DNA of 64,000 nt from Phycisphaerales bacterium (GCA_040217175.1 JAVJNT010000001.1:620001-684000); one strand, 5' to 3'. Positions 17,727 to 26,937 are shown, numbered from the stretch's first letter. Translations and numbers: made by a program. The notes: generated by a model not told the origin, from the letters alone.

Positions 17727-19040
17727 TCAGCAGCCGGTGGCGAACAGGTTCTGGAACTCCAGGAAGTCGAAGATGTTCAGGTCGCCGTCGCCGTTGATGT
17801 CCGCCTCGCTGTCACCCAGGTCGAAGGCGGTCTGGAACGCCAGGAAGTCGAAGATCGTCAGGTCGCCGTCGCCGTCAAAGTCGGCGATGCAGCCCGAACC
17901 CACGTCGAGCGCCGCCTCGGCGTTGACCAGGCCGTGGCCGAAGCTCGTGTCGAAGCCCGGGGTGCCCAGGTCGATCGCCGTGTCGATCATGAGCTGGCGG
18001 ACCTCGTCGTTGACGCGGCCGTTGCCGTTGGCGTCCTGGATGCCCGCGCCGATGATCAGCGCCGCGACGCCCGCCGCGTGGGGCGAGGCCATCGACGTGC
18101 CATCGAATTCGGCGTAGCTATCGTCGCGGTTCGACGTGGTCGAGTAGACCCGCACGCCCGGGGCGACGAGCTCCAGGTTCGACCCGCCCTGCGAGAATCC
18201 AGCACGACGGTCGCGGTCGTCGGTGGCGCCTACCGCGATCACGCTGTCGTAGCGGGCCGGGGTGCTGATGGCGGCGCCCCCACCGTTGCCCGACGCCGCA
18301 AAGTGGATGACGCCCGCATCCCAGGTGTTGTCGTATGCCTGGCGGAGCAGCGACGAGTCCGGCACGGTGAAGCTGCTGTTGGTGACCTGGATGTCGTTGT
18401 CCAACGCCCACTGCAGCGCGTTGATGGCGCCCGACGACGACGGGGCGAACGTTCCGACCTTCAGCATGTACAGGTCGGACTCGGGCGCGACGCCGATGGC
18501 TCCGTCACCGTTTGCGACCGCCGCGACCGTTCCGCTCACGTGCGTGCCGTGGCTGAACGGATCGCTGAAGTCCGAGGTCATCCGCTCGAAGTCGTAGCCG
18601 AAGACGAAGTTGTCGGCGATGTCTTCGTGCGTCGCGCGCAATCCCGAGTCCATCACGCCGACGGCCACGCCCGTGCCGCGCTCGCCGCCCGCGTGCGTGA
18701 CCTCGCAACCGATACGACGCACGCCCCACACCTGGTCGTACTCGGTGAAGTAGGTGCCGATGGCGTTGGGCTCGATGCCGACCACGCCGCCGTTGAGTGC
18801 CAGGAGCTGGGCCGCCGCCCCCGCGGGCAGCGTCGCGTGCATGCCCGGCACGACCGTCCACACCCGGTGCACGACGCCCCCCACCGACTCGACCAGCGCC
18901 ACGTCGGCGGGCGTTGGGTTGGCGGCGAATTCGATCAGCACGTCGTCCGTGGTCACGGCGTCGTCGGCGAGCGTCGTGGGAGCGAGCAGGCCGCAAGCCG
19001 ACAGCGCGGCCGCGGCAACGGTCAAGGGGGCACGGTTCAT
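17727..19040 (-). CDS. Secreted subtilisin-like serine protease with GC-type dockerin tail
   Basis: A 437-residue exported S8 peptidase. A signal peptide (about residues 1-25, ending TTLADD) is followed by a propeptide-like region. The catalytic triad is complete: Asp131 in GVMDSGL, His164 in SHGTH, Ser316 in GTSMASPHAAG, with the oxyanion Asn252 in ASGNGG. The last 50 residues hold two Asp-rich calcium-binding repeats (DFDGDGDLTIFDFLAFQ and DINGDGDLNIFDFLEFQ) and end in Gly-Cys, the tail known in Phycisphaerae secreted proteins and thought to serve anchoring or sorting. TAGGAG precedes the ATG. It is a stand-alone gene; the substrate is unknown. Confidence 0.92.
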   Translation of the reverse strand: MNRAPLTVAAAALSACGLLAPTTLADDAVTTDDVLIEFAANPTPADVALVESVGGVVHRVWTVVPGMHATLPAGAAAQLLALNGGVVGIEPNAIGTYFTEYDQVWGVRRIGCEVTHAGGERGTGVAVGVMDSGLRATHEDIADNFVFGYDFERMTSDFSDPFSHGTHVSGTVAAVANGDGAIGVAPESDLYMLKVGTFAPSSSGAINALQWALDNDIQVTNSSFTVPDSSLLRQAYDNTWDAGVIHFAASGNGGGAAISTPARYDSVIAVGATDDRDRRAGFSQGGSNLELVAPGVRVYSTTSNRDDSYAEFDGTSMASPHAAGVAALIIGAGIQDANGNGRVNDEVRQLMIDTAIDLGTPGFDTSFGHGLVNAEAALDVGSGCIADFDGDGDLTIFDFLAFQTAFDLGDSEADINGDGDLNIFDFLEFQNLFATGC

Positions 19041-19415
19041 GTATCAAACTCCTAACAGTCTGGGTGGGCAGGCGACGCGGGCAGACGAGCTTCGACTGGG
19101 AGCCGGCCATCCTGGCCGCTCCAAAAGCCCTCCGTCAAAGAACATACCGCCAGTCGCGGCTATTCGAGACCGAGGCCCGTTCTTGAGTTTCTACTCCCAG
19201 CAACATCCGCCGTTACAAGCCGCAGGGTTTCACGGACTTGGCACGGGATGACCATGCCATAACGCCGTCCTTCCTTGTCCTGTATGATGGGTCGTGGCTG
19301 ATTCGTGTGGGCCGAGGTCGCGTGCGACCCTCAGCGCCAGGCCACGCCAACACGCTCGGCGGACGGGGACGACTCGACCAACCCCGGCACTGCCCATACC
19401 GACGGAGGCGCCCCT
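19041..19415. other. 375-nt divergent intergenic region
   Basis: Lies between the protease (minus) and the EF-G-like gene (plus) and must hold both promoters. The centre, about 19130-19290, is less G/C-rich than the genes. I see no convincing small gene, RNA or clear -35/-10 pair. GACGGAGG just before 19416 is the ribosome site of the EF-G gene. Confidence 0.5.
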
Positions 19416-21485
19416 ATGGCTGTCCGCAACCCTTCAACGATCCGCAACCTCCTCCTGTCCGGGCACGCCGGCGCGGGCAAGACACTCCTGATCGAGCGAC
19501 TCCTCAATGCGTCGGGTGCCACCAACCGCATGGGATCGATCGAAGACGGCAACACCGTCACCGACTGGACCGACGAGGCCAAGAAGCACGGCCACAGCCT
19601 GACCAGCAGCCTCGCCCACTACGAGCGCAACGGCAACCTGGTCACCCTCATCGATTCGCCTGGCCTGGCAGACTTCTTCGGTCAGGCCATCGCCGGCATT
19701 CCTGCAGCGGGCCTCGTCGGCGTGGTCATCGACGCTGCGAAGGGCATCGAGACCAGCACGCGCCGCATCATGTCCGTCGCCGAGCAGCGCAACCTGCCGC
19801 GGATGATCATCGTCAACAAGATCGATGACGCACAGGCAGATCTTGACGGCCTCCTCGGCAAGATTCGAGAGACCTTCGGCAACGTGTGCGTGCCCGTGAA
19901 CCTGCCCAGCGCCGACCGCGAGGGCGTCGTTGACGTCCTGGGCGAGGACACGAGCGGCGAGACCGCCTTCGGCGACGTCGAGAGCGCCCACACCAGCATC
20001 GTCGAGCAGGTGGTCGAGGTGCAAGACGACCTGATGACCAAGTACCTCGAGGGTGGCGCCGCCTCACTCGACCGCAAGGCCGTGCACGATGCCTTCGAAC
20101 AGGCCCTTCGCGAGGGCCACCTCGTGCCCATCTGCTTCGTAAGCGCGAAGACCGGTGCCGGGGCCGACGCGTTGCTCGACCTCATCGAGAGCCAATGCCC
20201 CAGCCCGCTCGAGACCAACCCACGCACATTCCAGAAGCTCGACGACGACGGCAAGCTCGTCGAGAGCTTCGAGCCCAAGCCCGACGCGAGCCAGCCGCTC
20301 CTGGCCCACGTGTTCAAGGTTTCCAGCGACCCCTTCGTGGGCAAGCTGGGAATCATGAAGATCCACCAGGGCACGCTCAAGGTTAAGGACGAGGTCTACT
20401 TCGGCGATGGCCGCAAGCCCGTCCGCGTCAACACGCTCTTCCGGCTGCAGGGCAAGGACCACGTCGACGTGGCTGAGGCCGGCCCGGGCGAGATCGTCGC
20501 CGTCAGCAAGATCGATGACATCGAGTTCAACACCGTCGTGCACGCCCACGCCAACGAGCACCTGCGTCTACGCCCGCTTCCGCTGCCCAAGCCCATGTTC
20601 GGCCTGGCCGTTGTGCTCTCGAACCATAAGGACGAGTCGAAGTTCGGCCCGGCCATCGCCAAGCTGCAGGCAGAGGACCCGTGCTTCATCATGGACCGCG
20701 TAGCCGCGACCAAGGAGACCGTGCTCCGCGGCTTGGGCGAGATGCACCTGCGGGTCATGCTCGAACGCATGAAGAGCCAGTACGGCATCGAGGTGGAGAC
20801 CCACCAGCCCAAGATCGCCTACAAGGAGACCGTGACCGCCAACGCCGAGGGCCACCACCGCCACAAGAAGCAGTCGGGCGGCTCGGGCGAGTTCGGCGAG
20901 GTCTACCTCCGCGTGGCGCCCCTCAACGGCGAGGCCGCCGAGCACGGCGAGCACTTCGAGTTCGTCAACGCCACGGTCGGCGGCTCGATCCCCCGCCAGT
21001 TCATGCCCGCCATCGAGAAGGGCATCCGCCAGGCGCTCACCGAGGGCGCCATCGCCGGCTACCCGATGCAGGACATCAAGGTCGAGGTGTACGACGGCAA
21101 GTACCACGCCGTCGACTCGAAAGAAGTCGCCTTCCTCAAGGCCGGCAAGCGCGCCTTCGTCGACGCCTGCCGCAAGGCCAAGCCCGCCCTGCTCGAGCCC
21201 TTCGTCGAAGTCGAGGTCGTCGCACCAGCACAGTACATGGGCGATATCACGGGTGATCTGTCGACCAAGCGCGGCCGCGTGCAGGACTCAATGGTCGACG
21301 GCGACAACTGCACCGTCCGAGCCGTCGCGCCACTGGGCATGCTGCAGAACTACGCCAACGAGCTCAAGAGCATGACCCACGGCGCCGGCAGCTACGTCAT
21401 GGACTACAGCCACGACGAGCGCACGCCGCCGCAGGTGCAGGCTGAAGTCATCGCGGCATACGACCCGCACGCCGACGAAGACTAA
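19416..21485 (+). CDS. Elongation factor G-like GTPase (EF-G2 type)
   Basis: A 689-residue translational GTPase with the full EF-G domain order: GTP-binding domain, beta-barrel domain II, and domains III-V. G motifs are GHAGAGKT (G1), DSPGL (G3), NKID (G4) and VSAKTG (G5). The first replaces the GHIDHGKT form of canonical EF-G, as in the EF-G2 paralogues. The C-terminal portion has GGSIPRQFMPAIEKG and RRGxVQD-like sequence (KRGRVQDS) typical of domains IV-V. It is probably an auxiliary factor rather than the main translocase, since no rps/rpl or tuf genes flank it. ATG 19416 is preferred over an in-frame start at 19305 that adds non-conserved residues. Confidence 0.88.
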   Translation: MAVRNPSTIRNLLLSGHAGAGKTLLIERLLNASGATNRMGSIEDGNTVTDWTDEAKKHGHSLTSSLAHYERNGNLVTLIDSPGLADFFGQAIAGIPAAGLVGVVIDAAKGIETSTRRIMSVAEQRNLPRMIIVNKIDDAQADLDGLLGKIRETFGNVCVPVNLPSADREGVVDVLGEDTSGETAFGDVESAHTSIVEQVVEVQDDLMTKYLEGGAASLDRKAVHDAFEQALREGHLVPICFVSAKTGAGADALLDLIESQCPSPLETNPRTFQKLDDDGKLVESFEPKPDASQPLLAHVFKVSSDPFVGKLGIMKIHQGTLKVKDEVYFGDGRKPVRVNTLFRLQGKDHVDVAEAGPGEIVAVSKIDDIEFNTVVHAHANEHLRLRPLPLPKPMFGLAVVLSNHKDESKFGPAIAKLQAEDPCFIMDRVAATKETVLRGLGEMHLRVMLERMKSQYGIEVETHQPKIAYKETVTANAEGHHRHKKQSGGSGEFGEVYLRVAPLNGEAAEHGEHFEFVNATVGGSIPRQFMPAIEKGIRQALTEGAIAGYPMQDIKVEVYDGKYHAVDSKEVAFLKAGKRAFVDACRKAKPALLEPFVEVEVVAPAQYMGDITGDLSTKRGRVQDSMVDGDNCTVRAVAPLGMLQNYANELKSMTHGAGSYVMDYSHDERTPPQVQAEVIAAYDPHADED

Positions 21486-21510
21486 GCCGCCGCGTCAGCG
21501 ATCAATGAAG

Positions 21511-21542
21511 AAAACGCCGCGTGCGGATGCATGCGGCGTTTT
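21511..21542. terminator. Bidirectional terminator between the EF-G2 gene and tmRNA
   Basis: A perfect 10-bp inverted repeat, AAAACGCCGC and GCGGCGTTTT, around a 12-nt loop. It has A-rich and T-rich flanks, so it can work in both directions. It lies 26 nt after the EF-G-like stop and 10 nt beyond the tmRNA 3' end, exactly between two convergent genes. Confidence 0.88.
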
Positions 21543-21551
21543 CGTGGTGAA

Positions 21552-21899
21552 TGGAGCCGGGGGGAATCGAACCCCCGTGTCGGATCGGCAGCCATGGCGC
21601 CTCTACGCGTGTAGTCGGCGGTTTGATCTCGGCCTGTGCACGGGCGCCGACGCCCTTGCCTTCGGCCCAGCCACCGGTGAACCTCCTCGCCGACGCGCCC
21701 GGAAGCGCCACGCGTCGACCAGCCCGATGTCGTCGTCCCCCATCCCTATCGGGCGTCGGGAGGGGGACGGGCTACGTCAAGCAGCCAGTGCGTACTGCGG
21801 TTCGGCAGTTGTTGGTTTTGTGTGCCGGTTACGAGAAGAGCACACCTCTCGACGCGCCACACCATGCCTTACACGTCCGATCGAATCCATATCGGCCCC
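21552..21899 (-). ncRNA. ssrA: tmRNA (trans-translation RNA)
   Basis: On the minus strand the 348-nt RNA begins GGGGCCGATATGGATTCGA, the conserved tmRNA 5' end, and finishes with a T-arm (GGGGGTTCGATTCCCCC) and CGGCTCC-A. The first seven bases GGGGCCG pair with CGGCTCC (one G-U), forming the tRNA-like acceptor stem; CCA is not encoded. An internal frame at 21777-21806 reads GCC GAA CCG CAG TAC GCA CTG GCT GCT TGA, giving the tag AEPQYALAA with the expected ALAA degron end. It rescues ribosomes stalled on broken mRNAs together with SmpB, which is not in this window. It is one continuous RNA, not the permuted two-piece form. Confidence 0.93.
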
Positions 21900-22031
21900 A
21901 GGATGTCGAACCCGTCCGCAAGCCAAGCCCGCGGACAGGGATCATAGAAGACGGCCCGCCATCGGACACGCCGACGGCCAACCGATCTCCCATCATCGCC
22001 TATTCCGCTGTCCCAATCCATACACTGGCCG

Positions 22032-22769
22032 ATGCCCCCGCCCAACAGCCTTGCCGTCATCATCTGCGCCGCCGGCTCGGGCACGCGCTTCGGCAACCGG
22101 TCCGGCAGCAAGCTCGACCAGGACCTGCACGGCCGGGCCGTCCTGCACCGCGCCGTCGAGGCGTTCGTCGACCAGTCGGGCGTCGAATCAATCGTGGTTG
22201 CCGGCCCGGCAGATCCCGACGCGCTCGAAGCCTTCCGAGGGCGGCACGAGCTAGCCCTCGGCCCCCTCGGCGTCAGCTTCTGCCCCGGTGGCAAGGCCGA
22301 GCGATACGAGACCGTCAAGGCGGGACTCGAGTATTTGCAAGCGAGTGGCTCGCGCGTCGACGCAGTCCTGGTGCACGACGCCGCCCGGCCGTGCACGCCG
22401 CGGCCGCTCGTCCGCCGCGTGATCGAAGCGCTCGGAGCATCGTCCGCGGTCGTACCGGCGATACCAGTGGCCGACACGCTGAAGCGTGCTGATTCAACGG
22501 ATGATCCCAAGCGCGCTCGCGTGGTGGACGAGACCGTCGATCGCCGGGGCCTGTTCGCCTGCCAGACGCCCCAGGGATTCTCGCTCGATCTCATCACCCG
22601 GGCCTATGCGCAGGCCGACCTGGGCAGCACCGATGATGCACAGCTCGTCGAGCGATTGGGCGAGCCCGTCACGCTGGTGCCGGGCGACGGGCGAAACCTG
22701 AAGATCACCAGACCCGAAGACCTCACGCTCGCGCGGGCCATCTGGCTGACACTGTCGACCGACGAGTAA
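22032..22769 (+). CDS. ispD: 2-C-methyl-D-erythritol 4-phosphate cytidylyltransferase
   Basis: A 245-residue IspD, the third enzyme of the MEP isoprenoid pathway, coupling MEP to CTP. The nucleotide-binding loop IICAAGSGTRFG, VHDAARPCTP, the PVADTLKR segment, FACQTPQGF and NLKITRPEDL are all in place and order. It is a monofunctional enzyme, not an IspDF fusion. It supplies IPP/DMAPP for the GGPP synthase and carotenoid genes near the start of the window. It is convergent with lexA, 9 nt between the ends. Confidence 0.93.
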   Translation: MPPPNSLAVIICAAGSGTRFGNRSGSKLDQDLHGRAVLHRAVEAFVDQSGVESIVVAGPADPDALEAFRGRHELALGPLGVSFCPGGKAERYETVKAGLEYLQASGSRVDAVLVHDAARPCTPRPLVRRVIEALGASSAVVPAIPVADTLKRADSTDDPKRARVVDETVDRRGLFACQTPQGFSLDLITRAYAQADLGSTDDAQLVERLGEPVTLVPGDGRNLKITRPEDLTLARAIWLTLSTDE

Positions 22770-22778
22770 TCGACAGAC

Positions 22779-23393
22779 TCAGTACCGACGGATGACGCCA
22801 CGCACGACGCCCTGCACTTCGCAGTGCTTGACGCGGATGGGCTCGAAGTCTGGGTTGGCCGGCTGCAGGCGGATATGGTCCGACTCGCGGAAGAACGTCT
22901 TGAGCGTGGTTGCGCCGTCGGGCAGCAGGGCCACGACGCGGTCGCCGTTGTGGGCCGTCGGGCTGCGCTCGATCAGCACGTAATCACCGTCGAGGATGCC
23001 CTCGTCGCGCATCGAATCGCCGTCAACCTTGAGCGCGAACATGGAACGGCTCGAGTCGGACGGGTTGCCGACGAGCTGCTGCAGGTCGATCTCGTCGCTG
23101 TCGGCGACCTTCTCGATCGGATAGCCCGCGGCAATCTTGCCCACGAGTGGGTAGCGGAACGGCCGAGACTCGTCGGGAACCGAGACGCCCTCAGCGATCG
23201 ACAAAGAGCGTGCCCTGTTGGGCTCGCGAACCAGGGCGCCCTTCTTGATGAGCGCCTCGACGTGCTCGAACACGGTCACCTTGCTGACGCCGATTTCGTC
23301 GGCGAGTTCCTGCATCGTTGGCGAATAGCCGCGGCGGATCCGCCAGTCGCGGATGAGCCGGAGGATGCGAAGCTGCTTGGGGGTCAGGTTCAT
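22779..23393 (-). CDS. lexA: LexA repressor
   Basis: A 204-residue SOS repressor and self-cleaving S24 peptidase. The N-terminal winged helix reads SPTMQELADEIGVSKVTVFEHVEAL. The cleavage site is Ala89-Gly90 within GKIAAGYPI, and the catalytic dyad is Ser127 (GDSM) and Lys165 (TTLK). Length and spacing are standard. A promoter-like pair with two CGAACA boxes lies about 540 nt upstream, beyond a possible small gene, so lexA may be the second gene of an autoregulated transcript. dprA is further upstream on the same strand. Confidence 0.95.
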   Translation of the reverse strand: MNLTPKQLRILRLIRDWRIRRGYSPTMQELADEIGVSKVTVFEHVEALIKKGALVREPNRARSLSIAEGVSVPDESRPFRYPLVGKIAAGYPIEKVADSDEIDLQQLVGNPSDSSRSMFALKVDGDSMRDEGILDGDYVLIERSPTAHNGDRVVALLPDGATTLKTFFRESDHIRLQPANPDFEPIRVKHCEVQGVVRGVIRRY

Positions 23394-23865
23394 GGTGGCG
23401 TTCCTCGTCCTCTCGCTTCACGACGACTTCGGGCACGCGTCCCTCAGCCCGCTCGTGCGGCGTTGTTCCCATGCCAACGTTGGCCGTCGGCCAGCCCGGC
23501 ATGGGCGTGTTGATCGTGCTCTCCGGACGCCACGCAGCCACAGCGGCCGCAGACGCCCCCTCCAGTTGCCCGGGCGTGGCCCGGGTCACGTTCCGTTCGT
23601 GACGCGTGCTCGGGACGGCCCGCCTGGGCGGACCACCCAACCGCATGGCCCCCAGTGCAAGCCCGACAACCTCCGTCAGGATCTCGCTCCATTCCTGGCG
23701 AGCGGGCTGCCGCTCGGGCTCGGTCGGTGGGGCCGACATCGATCCGATTTCACTCCCGATGGGTCGGCAGAACGCACCACCCGGCCCCAGCACCGCGAGT
23801 GCCTCCGCGGCCTCTTGCTGGTCGAGCTGGTGGCCGTCTTCGAGTTGGCTGGGGTGGGCGATCAT
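23191..23865 (-). CDS. Doubtful reading frame upstream of and overlapping lexA
   Basis: An open frame of 224 residues from ATG 23865 whose last 200 nt run inside lexA in another frame. In the part before lexA the third codon positions are mostly G/C, as in real genes here, and the only gene-sized frame in the 611-nt space 23394-24004 is this one. The translation is Pro/Arg/Glu-rich with no recognised domain. The long overlap with lexA is unusual and argues against it, unless a frameshift hides an earlier stop. Treat as uncertain. Confidence 0.25.
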   Translation of the reverse strand: MIAHPSQLEDGHQLDQQEAAEALAVLGPGGAFCRPIGSEIGSMSAPPTEPERQPARQEWSEILTEVVGLALGAMRLGGPPRRAVPSTRHERNVTRATPGQLEGASAAAVAAWRPESTINTPMPGWPTANVGMGTTPHERAEGRVPEVVVKREDEERHHEPDPQAASHPPAHPRLADPPRLFANDAGTRRRNRRQQGDRVRARRGAHQEGRPGSRAQQGTLFVDR

Positions 23866-23895
23866 GCCAGGTTCATCGGATGGTGGCCGCGATAC

Positions 23896-23957
23896 TGTTC
23901 GATCTTTTTTCGGATATTTGTTCGGATTACTGTAGCAATCCATTTCCCGTATATCAA
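23896..23957 (-). promoter_or_regulatory. Probable lexA-region promoter with two CGAACA boxes
   Basis: On the minus strand TTGATA (23957-23952) and TACAGT (23934-23929) are separated by exactly 17 nt, a good sigma-70-type pair in a locally A/T-rich stretch. Directly downstream lie two CGAACA boxes (23924-23919 and 23901-23896), 23 nt apart. CGAAC is the half-site of Gram-positive-type SOS boxes, so LexA binding is an attractive guess, but neither copy forms a perfect palindrome. Confidence 0.45.
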
Positions 23958-24004
23958 ACCCGCTTCAGCGGCTCCCAGGCCCGTTTCGGCTGACGCAGAA
24001 TCCC

Positions 24005-25183
24005 TTATCTACTCCGAACAAGCCTGAGTCCCTCCCGCCGGATCCGCCGCCGGATCTCCAGCAGCGTCACCGTCGCTCGCACCTGCTCGGGGGCGGCCTC
24101 GAGATGCTCGCACAACTGGTCGAGCGTCAACGCCTCCGCCAGTGCCTCGAGCACGCGGTCTTCCATGCTGTTCGGGGTCCGCTCGCCCTCGGTTCCCGCT
24201 GGGTTCCCATCAAATTCCGAAGAAGCCCCGAACAGGTCGGGCGTCGGTTCGCGTCGATCGCCGATCGAACCCAGCGCTTCCTCGACGTCGGCCGGGCACG
24301 CGACCAGCGTCACGCCGTCGCGGATCAGCGCATGGCAGCCCCGGCTGCTCTCGACGTCAACTCGGCCCGGTAGGGCCATGACCTCGCGGCCCATCTCGCC
24401 CGCCAGCCGCGCGGTGATCAGGGCCCCGCTCTTCTCGCCGGCCTCGATCACCACGATGCCGCGTGAGAGCCCGGCGATGATGCGGTTGCGGGCGGGGAAG
24501 TTCTTGGCCTCGGGCCGGCAGTGCATGGGTAGTTCGGACACGACCGCCCCGCCGCCCTCGGCGATCCGTTCGAACAAGTCCGCGTTCTCGGCCGGGTAGT
24601 CGTGGTCGAGCCCGCAGCCGAGCACCGCGACGGTGGTTCCGCCGCTGCGGAGCGCCGCGTGGTGGGCGGCGGTATCGATGCCGCGGGCGCCGCCCGAGAC
24701 GATCGACCAGCCGGCCTGGGCCAGCACGCCCGCGAAGCGACCGGCCTGGTCGACGCCGTATGCCGAGCACTTGCGAGCCCCGACGAGGCCGACGCCCCGC
24801 TGCCGCAGCGCCTCGACCGACCCACGAACGTAAAGGAGCACCGGCGCGTGCTCGTTGCCGGCAAGCTGGGGTGGATAGTCGGGATGGTCAAAGGGCACGA
24901 GCTGCACGCCGGCCTCGATCGCGCGCTCGAATCGAGCATCCGCCTCGGTGCGCGCACTCTTAAGGCCGGCCGAGAGCTTGCGGGCCAGGGGCGCTCCGAC
25001 CGATGGGATCGATTCCAGCTCGGCAAGCGAGGCCGAGAGCGCTGCTTCGGGTCCGCCCAAGATCGAGATGAGTCGGCGGATGCGGCGAGGGCCGAGTTCG
25101 GGCACGAGGGTGAGCGCGAGAACGGCTCGGGCCGATGGTCGGCTCTCGGCGGACGTCGGCCTGGGATCGCCGGCGATCGACAT
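24005..25183 (-). CDS. dprA: DNA-processing protein DprA
   Basis: A 392-residue DprA/Smf protein, which loads RecA onto incoming single-stranded DNA during natural transformation. After an N-terminal helix-hairpin-like region comes the Rossmann-type core with GVGLVGARKCSAYG, SGGARGIDTAAHHAAL and the ARNRIIAGLSRGIVVIEA motif, then a Pro/Glu-rich linker and a C-terminal winged helix. ATG 25183 is preceded by GGAGGGAACG; a longer frame to 25333 is therefore rejected. It lies upstream of lexA on the same strand with a separate promoter region between them. Confidence 0.93.
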   Translation of the reverse strand: MSIAGDPRPTSAESRPSARAVLALTLVPELGPRRIRRLISILGGPEAALSASLAELESIPSVGAPLARKLSAGLKSARTEADARFERAIEAGVQLVPFDHPDYPPQLAGNEHAPVLLYVRGSVEALRQRGVGLVGARKCSAYGVDQAGRFAGVLAQAGWSIVSGGARGIDTAAHHAALRSGGTTVAVLGCGLDHDYPAENADLFERIAEGGGAVVSELPMHCRPEAKNFPARNRIIAGLSRGIVVIEAGEKSGALITARLAGEMGREVMALPGRVDVESSRGCHALIRDGVTLVACPADVEEALGSIGDRREPTPDLFGASSEFDGNPAGTEGERTPNSMEDRVLEALAEALTLDQLCEHLEAAPEQVRATVTLLEIRRRIRREGLRLVRSR

Positions 25184-25398
25184 CGTTCCCTCCACGGAGG
25201 CCGCAGCATGGGCCTGATGAATCGTAGCCCCAAAGCGACAGCCCCGGACAACCCCCTCACACGACTCAGGGACCGGAGGGCTACTACGCTTGCTGAGCAT
25301 CGATTGAGGAGCGTGCTTTCTCGCCTTCTTCATGAAGGAAGGCCGACGAAGCAGGCCAGCGGGAGCGATCGCCAGCGACGGCGACGGCCGGGAGCAGG

Positions 25399-26841
25399 AT
25401 GTTCCAGCCCATGCGGACAGCGGGGATCAAGGCGTACCACGGCCTGTTTGGGCCGGCCGGTTTGGCTCGTGCCCATCTGGCCCATCCCGGCTCGGGGACC
25501 ATGGCCGTGCTGCTCGCCCTGGGCCTCATCGTCAGCCTCGTCGCCGCGAGCTGCCAGTGGCCGCCGCGCACGAGCACCGTGATCGGGCCGATCGACGGTG
25601 GCGGCGTCGAGGTCTCGAGCGTGTGGATCGGCCGAGAGCCGACCATCCGCGTGCGCATCGTCGAGCCGGCCGACGAGGTCGTCATCGCCGGCGCCCGCCT
25701 CGTGCTGGCGCGCGACGCCGCGGGCGGCATCAAGATCTACCGCACGCCGCTGCTCGCACGGGCCTCGGGCGGATCGCTCACCCTCAGCGAGCCCGGCGGC
25801 GGGACGCATCAGATCTCCGGCTTCGTCGACCTCGAGTCGGCCGACCCGAGAGAGCCTGGGGCCGCGAGTCCCAACACGCTGGAGTCGTACCGGGACGCGC
25901 CGACCATCGCCGTCCAGGGCGTGCCGTACGCCGGCTCGGTCCGGTTGACCGCCTCGGCGGCGGGCGTGCAGGCGATCAACGAGCTCGAGCTCGACCGCTA
26001 CGTCGCCGCCGTCGCCTCGCGCGAGCTCTACGGCTCGTGGGAGCCTGCCGCCTTCGAGGCCCAGTGCATCGCGGCCCGCTCGTACGCCCTGCACTCGATG
26101 GCGCTGGCCGACCGCCGCGGCCGCGCGTGGCAGGTCGAGAGCGGCGTCATCGACCAGGCATACCCGGGGCACACCACGCACGAGCGTTCCATCCAGGCGG
26201 CCATCAGCACGCGCGGCCGGGTGATGGCCTATGGCGGCGGCGTCTTGCGGACCTACTACAGCAGCACGAGCGGCGGGCGCAGCGGCTCGGCGGCCGACAC
26301 GTGGCCGACCGGCCCGGGCTTCGAGTACAACCTGGCAGCACCGATCCAGGCCGGCCTCTCGCCGCAGCGCACCGTCCACGCGAGCGACGCGTCGCGCTTC
26401 CACCGCTGGCAGGTCGTCCGCTCGACCGACGACGTGACCAAGCGCCTGCGCGCCTGGGGCGCGCGGTCGGGCCACACGCTCAAGAACGCCCGCGCGGTCA
26501 CGAACATCGAGGTATCGCGCACCAACCGCGTCGGCCGGCCCGCCCAGTACCGCGTGGGCGAGCGCAACGGCGTGTCGCACCTCTTGAGCGCCGAGCAGCT
26601 CCGCATCGCGCTCAACGCCGACGCTCGCGGCCTCAAGGACGTCGGCGGCGAGAGCCGAGTCCGCAGCGGCGACTTCGAGGTGACGGCCGCCGGCTCGCGC
26701 TTCGTGATCCGCGGCCGCGGCTTCGGGCACGGCGTCGGCATGTGCCAGTTCAGCGCCCAGGCGCTCGCGAAGCGCGGGTGGGACGCCGAACGCATCTTGC
26801 TGAACTTCTATCCGGGCGCCGAGATCCAGCGGGCGTATTAG
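25399..26841 (+). CDS. SpoIID/LytB-domain protein, probable peptidoglycan lytic enzyme
   Basis: A 480-residue membrane-anchored or lipid-anchored protein. A hydrophobic segment (about residues 35-52) ends at ...VAASC, a weak lipobox. From residue about 190 it has the SpoIID domain: VAAVASRELYGSW with the candidate catalytic Glu, then CIAARSYAL, TYYSSTSGGRSG and the diagnostic C-terminal GRGFGHGVGMCQFSAQAL. In Bacillus this domain cuts glycan strands lacking stem peptides during spore engulfment; in non-sporulating bacteria it is seen in division and cell-wall turnover proteins. An internal ATG at 25501 would give a shorter signal and is possible. Confidence 0.85.
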   Translation: MFQPMRTAGIKAYHGLFGPAGLARAHLAHPGSGTMAVLLALGLIVSLVAASCQWPPRTSTVIGPIDGGGVEVSSVWIGREPTIRVRIVEPADEVVIAGARLVLARDAAGGIKIYRTPLLARASGGSLTLSEPGGGTHQISGFVDLESADPREPGAASPNTLESYRDAPTIAVQGVPYAGSVRLTASAAGVQAINELELDRYVAAVASRELYGSWEPAAFEAQCIAARSYALHSMALADRRGRAWQVESGVIDQAYPGHTTHERSIQAAISTRGRVMAYGGGVLRTYYSSTSGGRSGSAADTWPTGPGFEYNLAAPIQAGLSPQRTVHASDASRFHRWQVVRSTDDVTKRLRAWGARSGHTLKNARAVTNIEVSRTNRVGRPAQYRVGERNGVSHLLSAEQLRIALNADARGLKDVGGESRVRSGDFEVTAAGSRFVIRGRGFGHGVGMCQFSAQALAKRGWDAERILLNFYPGAEIQRAY

Positions 26842-26937
26842 GTCGCTCTTTTCGAGTTGCTGCCGAGCACGTTGCCGGGAGGAGCAAGCGAGTTCTTCGC
26901 TCTTCGAGTTGTGCGGTCTGGGTCGATGGACCGATCG

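Noticed and set aside
15787-18117. 776-residue plus-strand frame opposite gltX and the protease
   Set aside because: Runs antisense through a canonical GltX with both signature motifs and into a protease with a full triad.
23353-24027. 224-residue plus-strand frame upstream of lexA
   Set aside because: Arg/His/Pro-rich translation without domain and antisense to the better (still doubtful) minus-strand frame and the dprA end.
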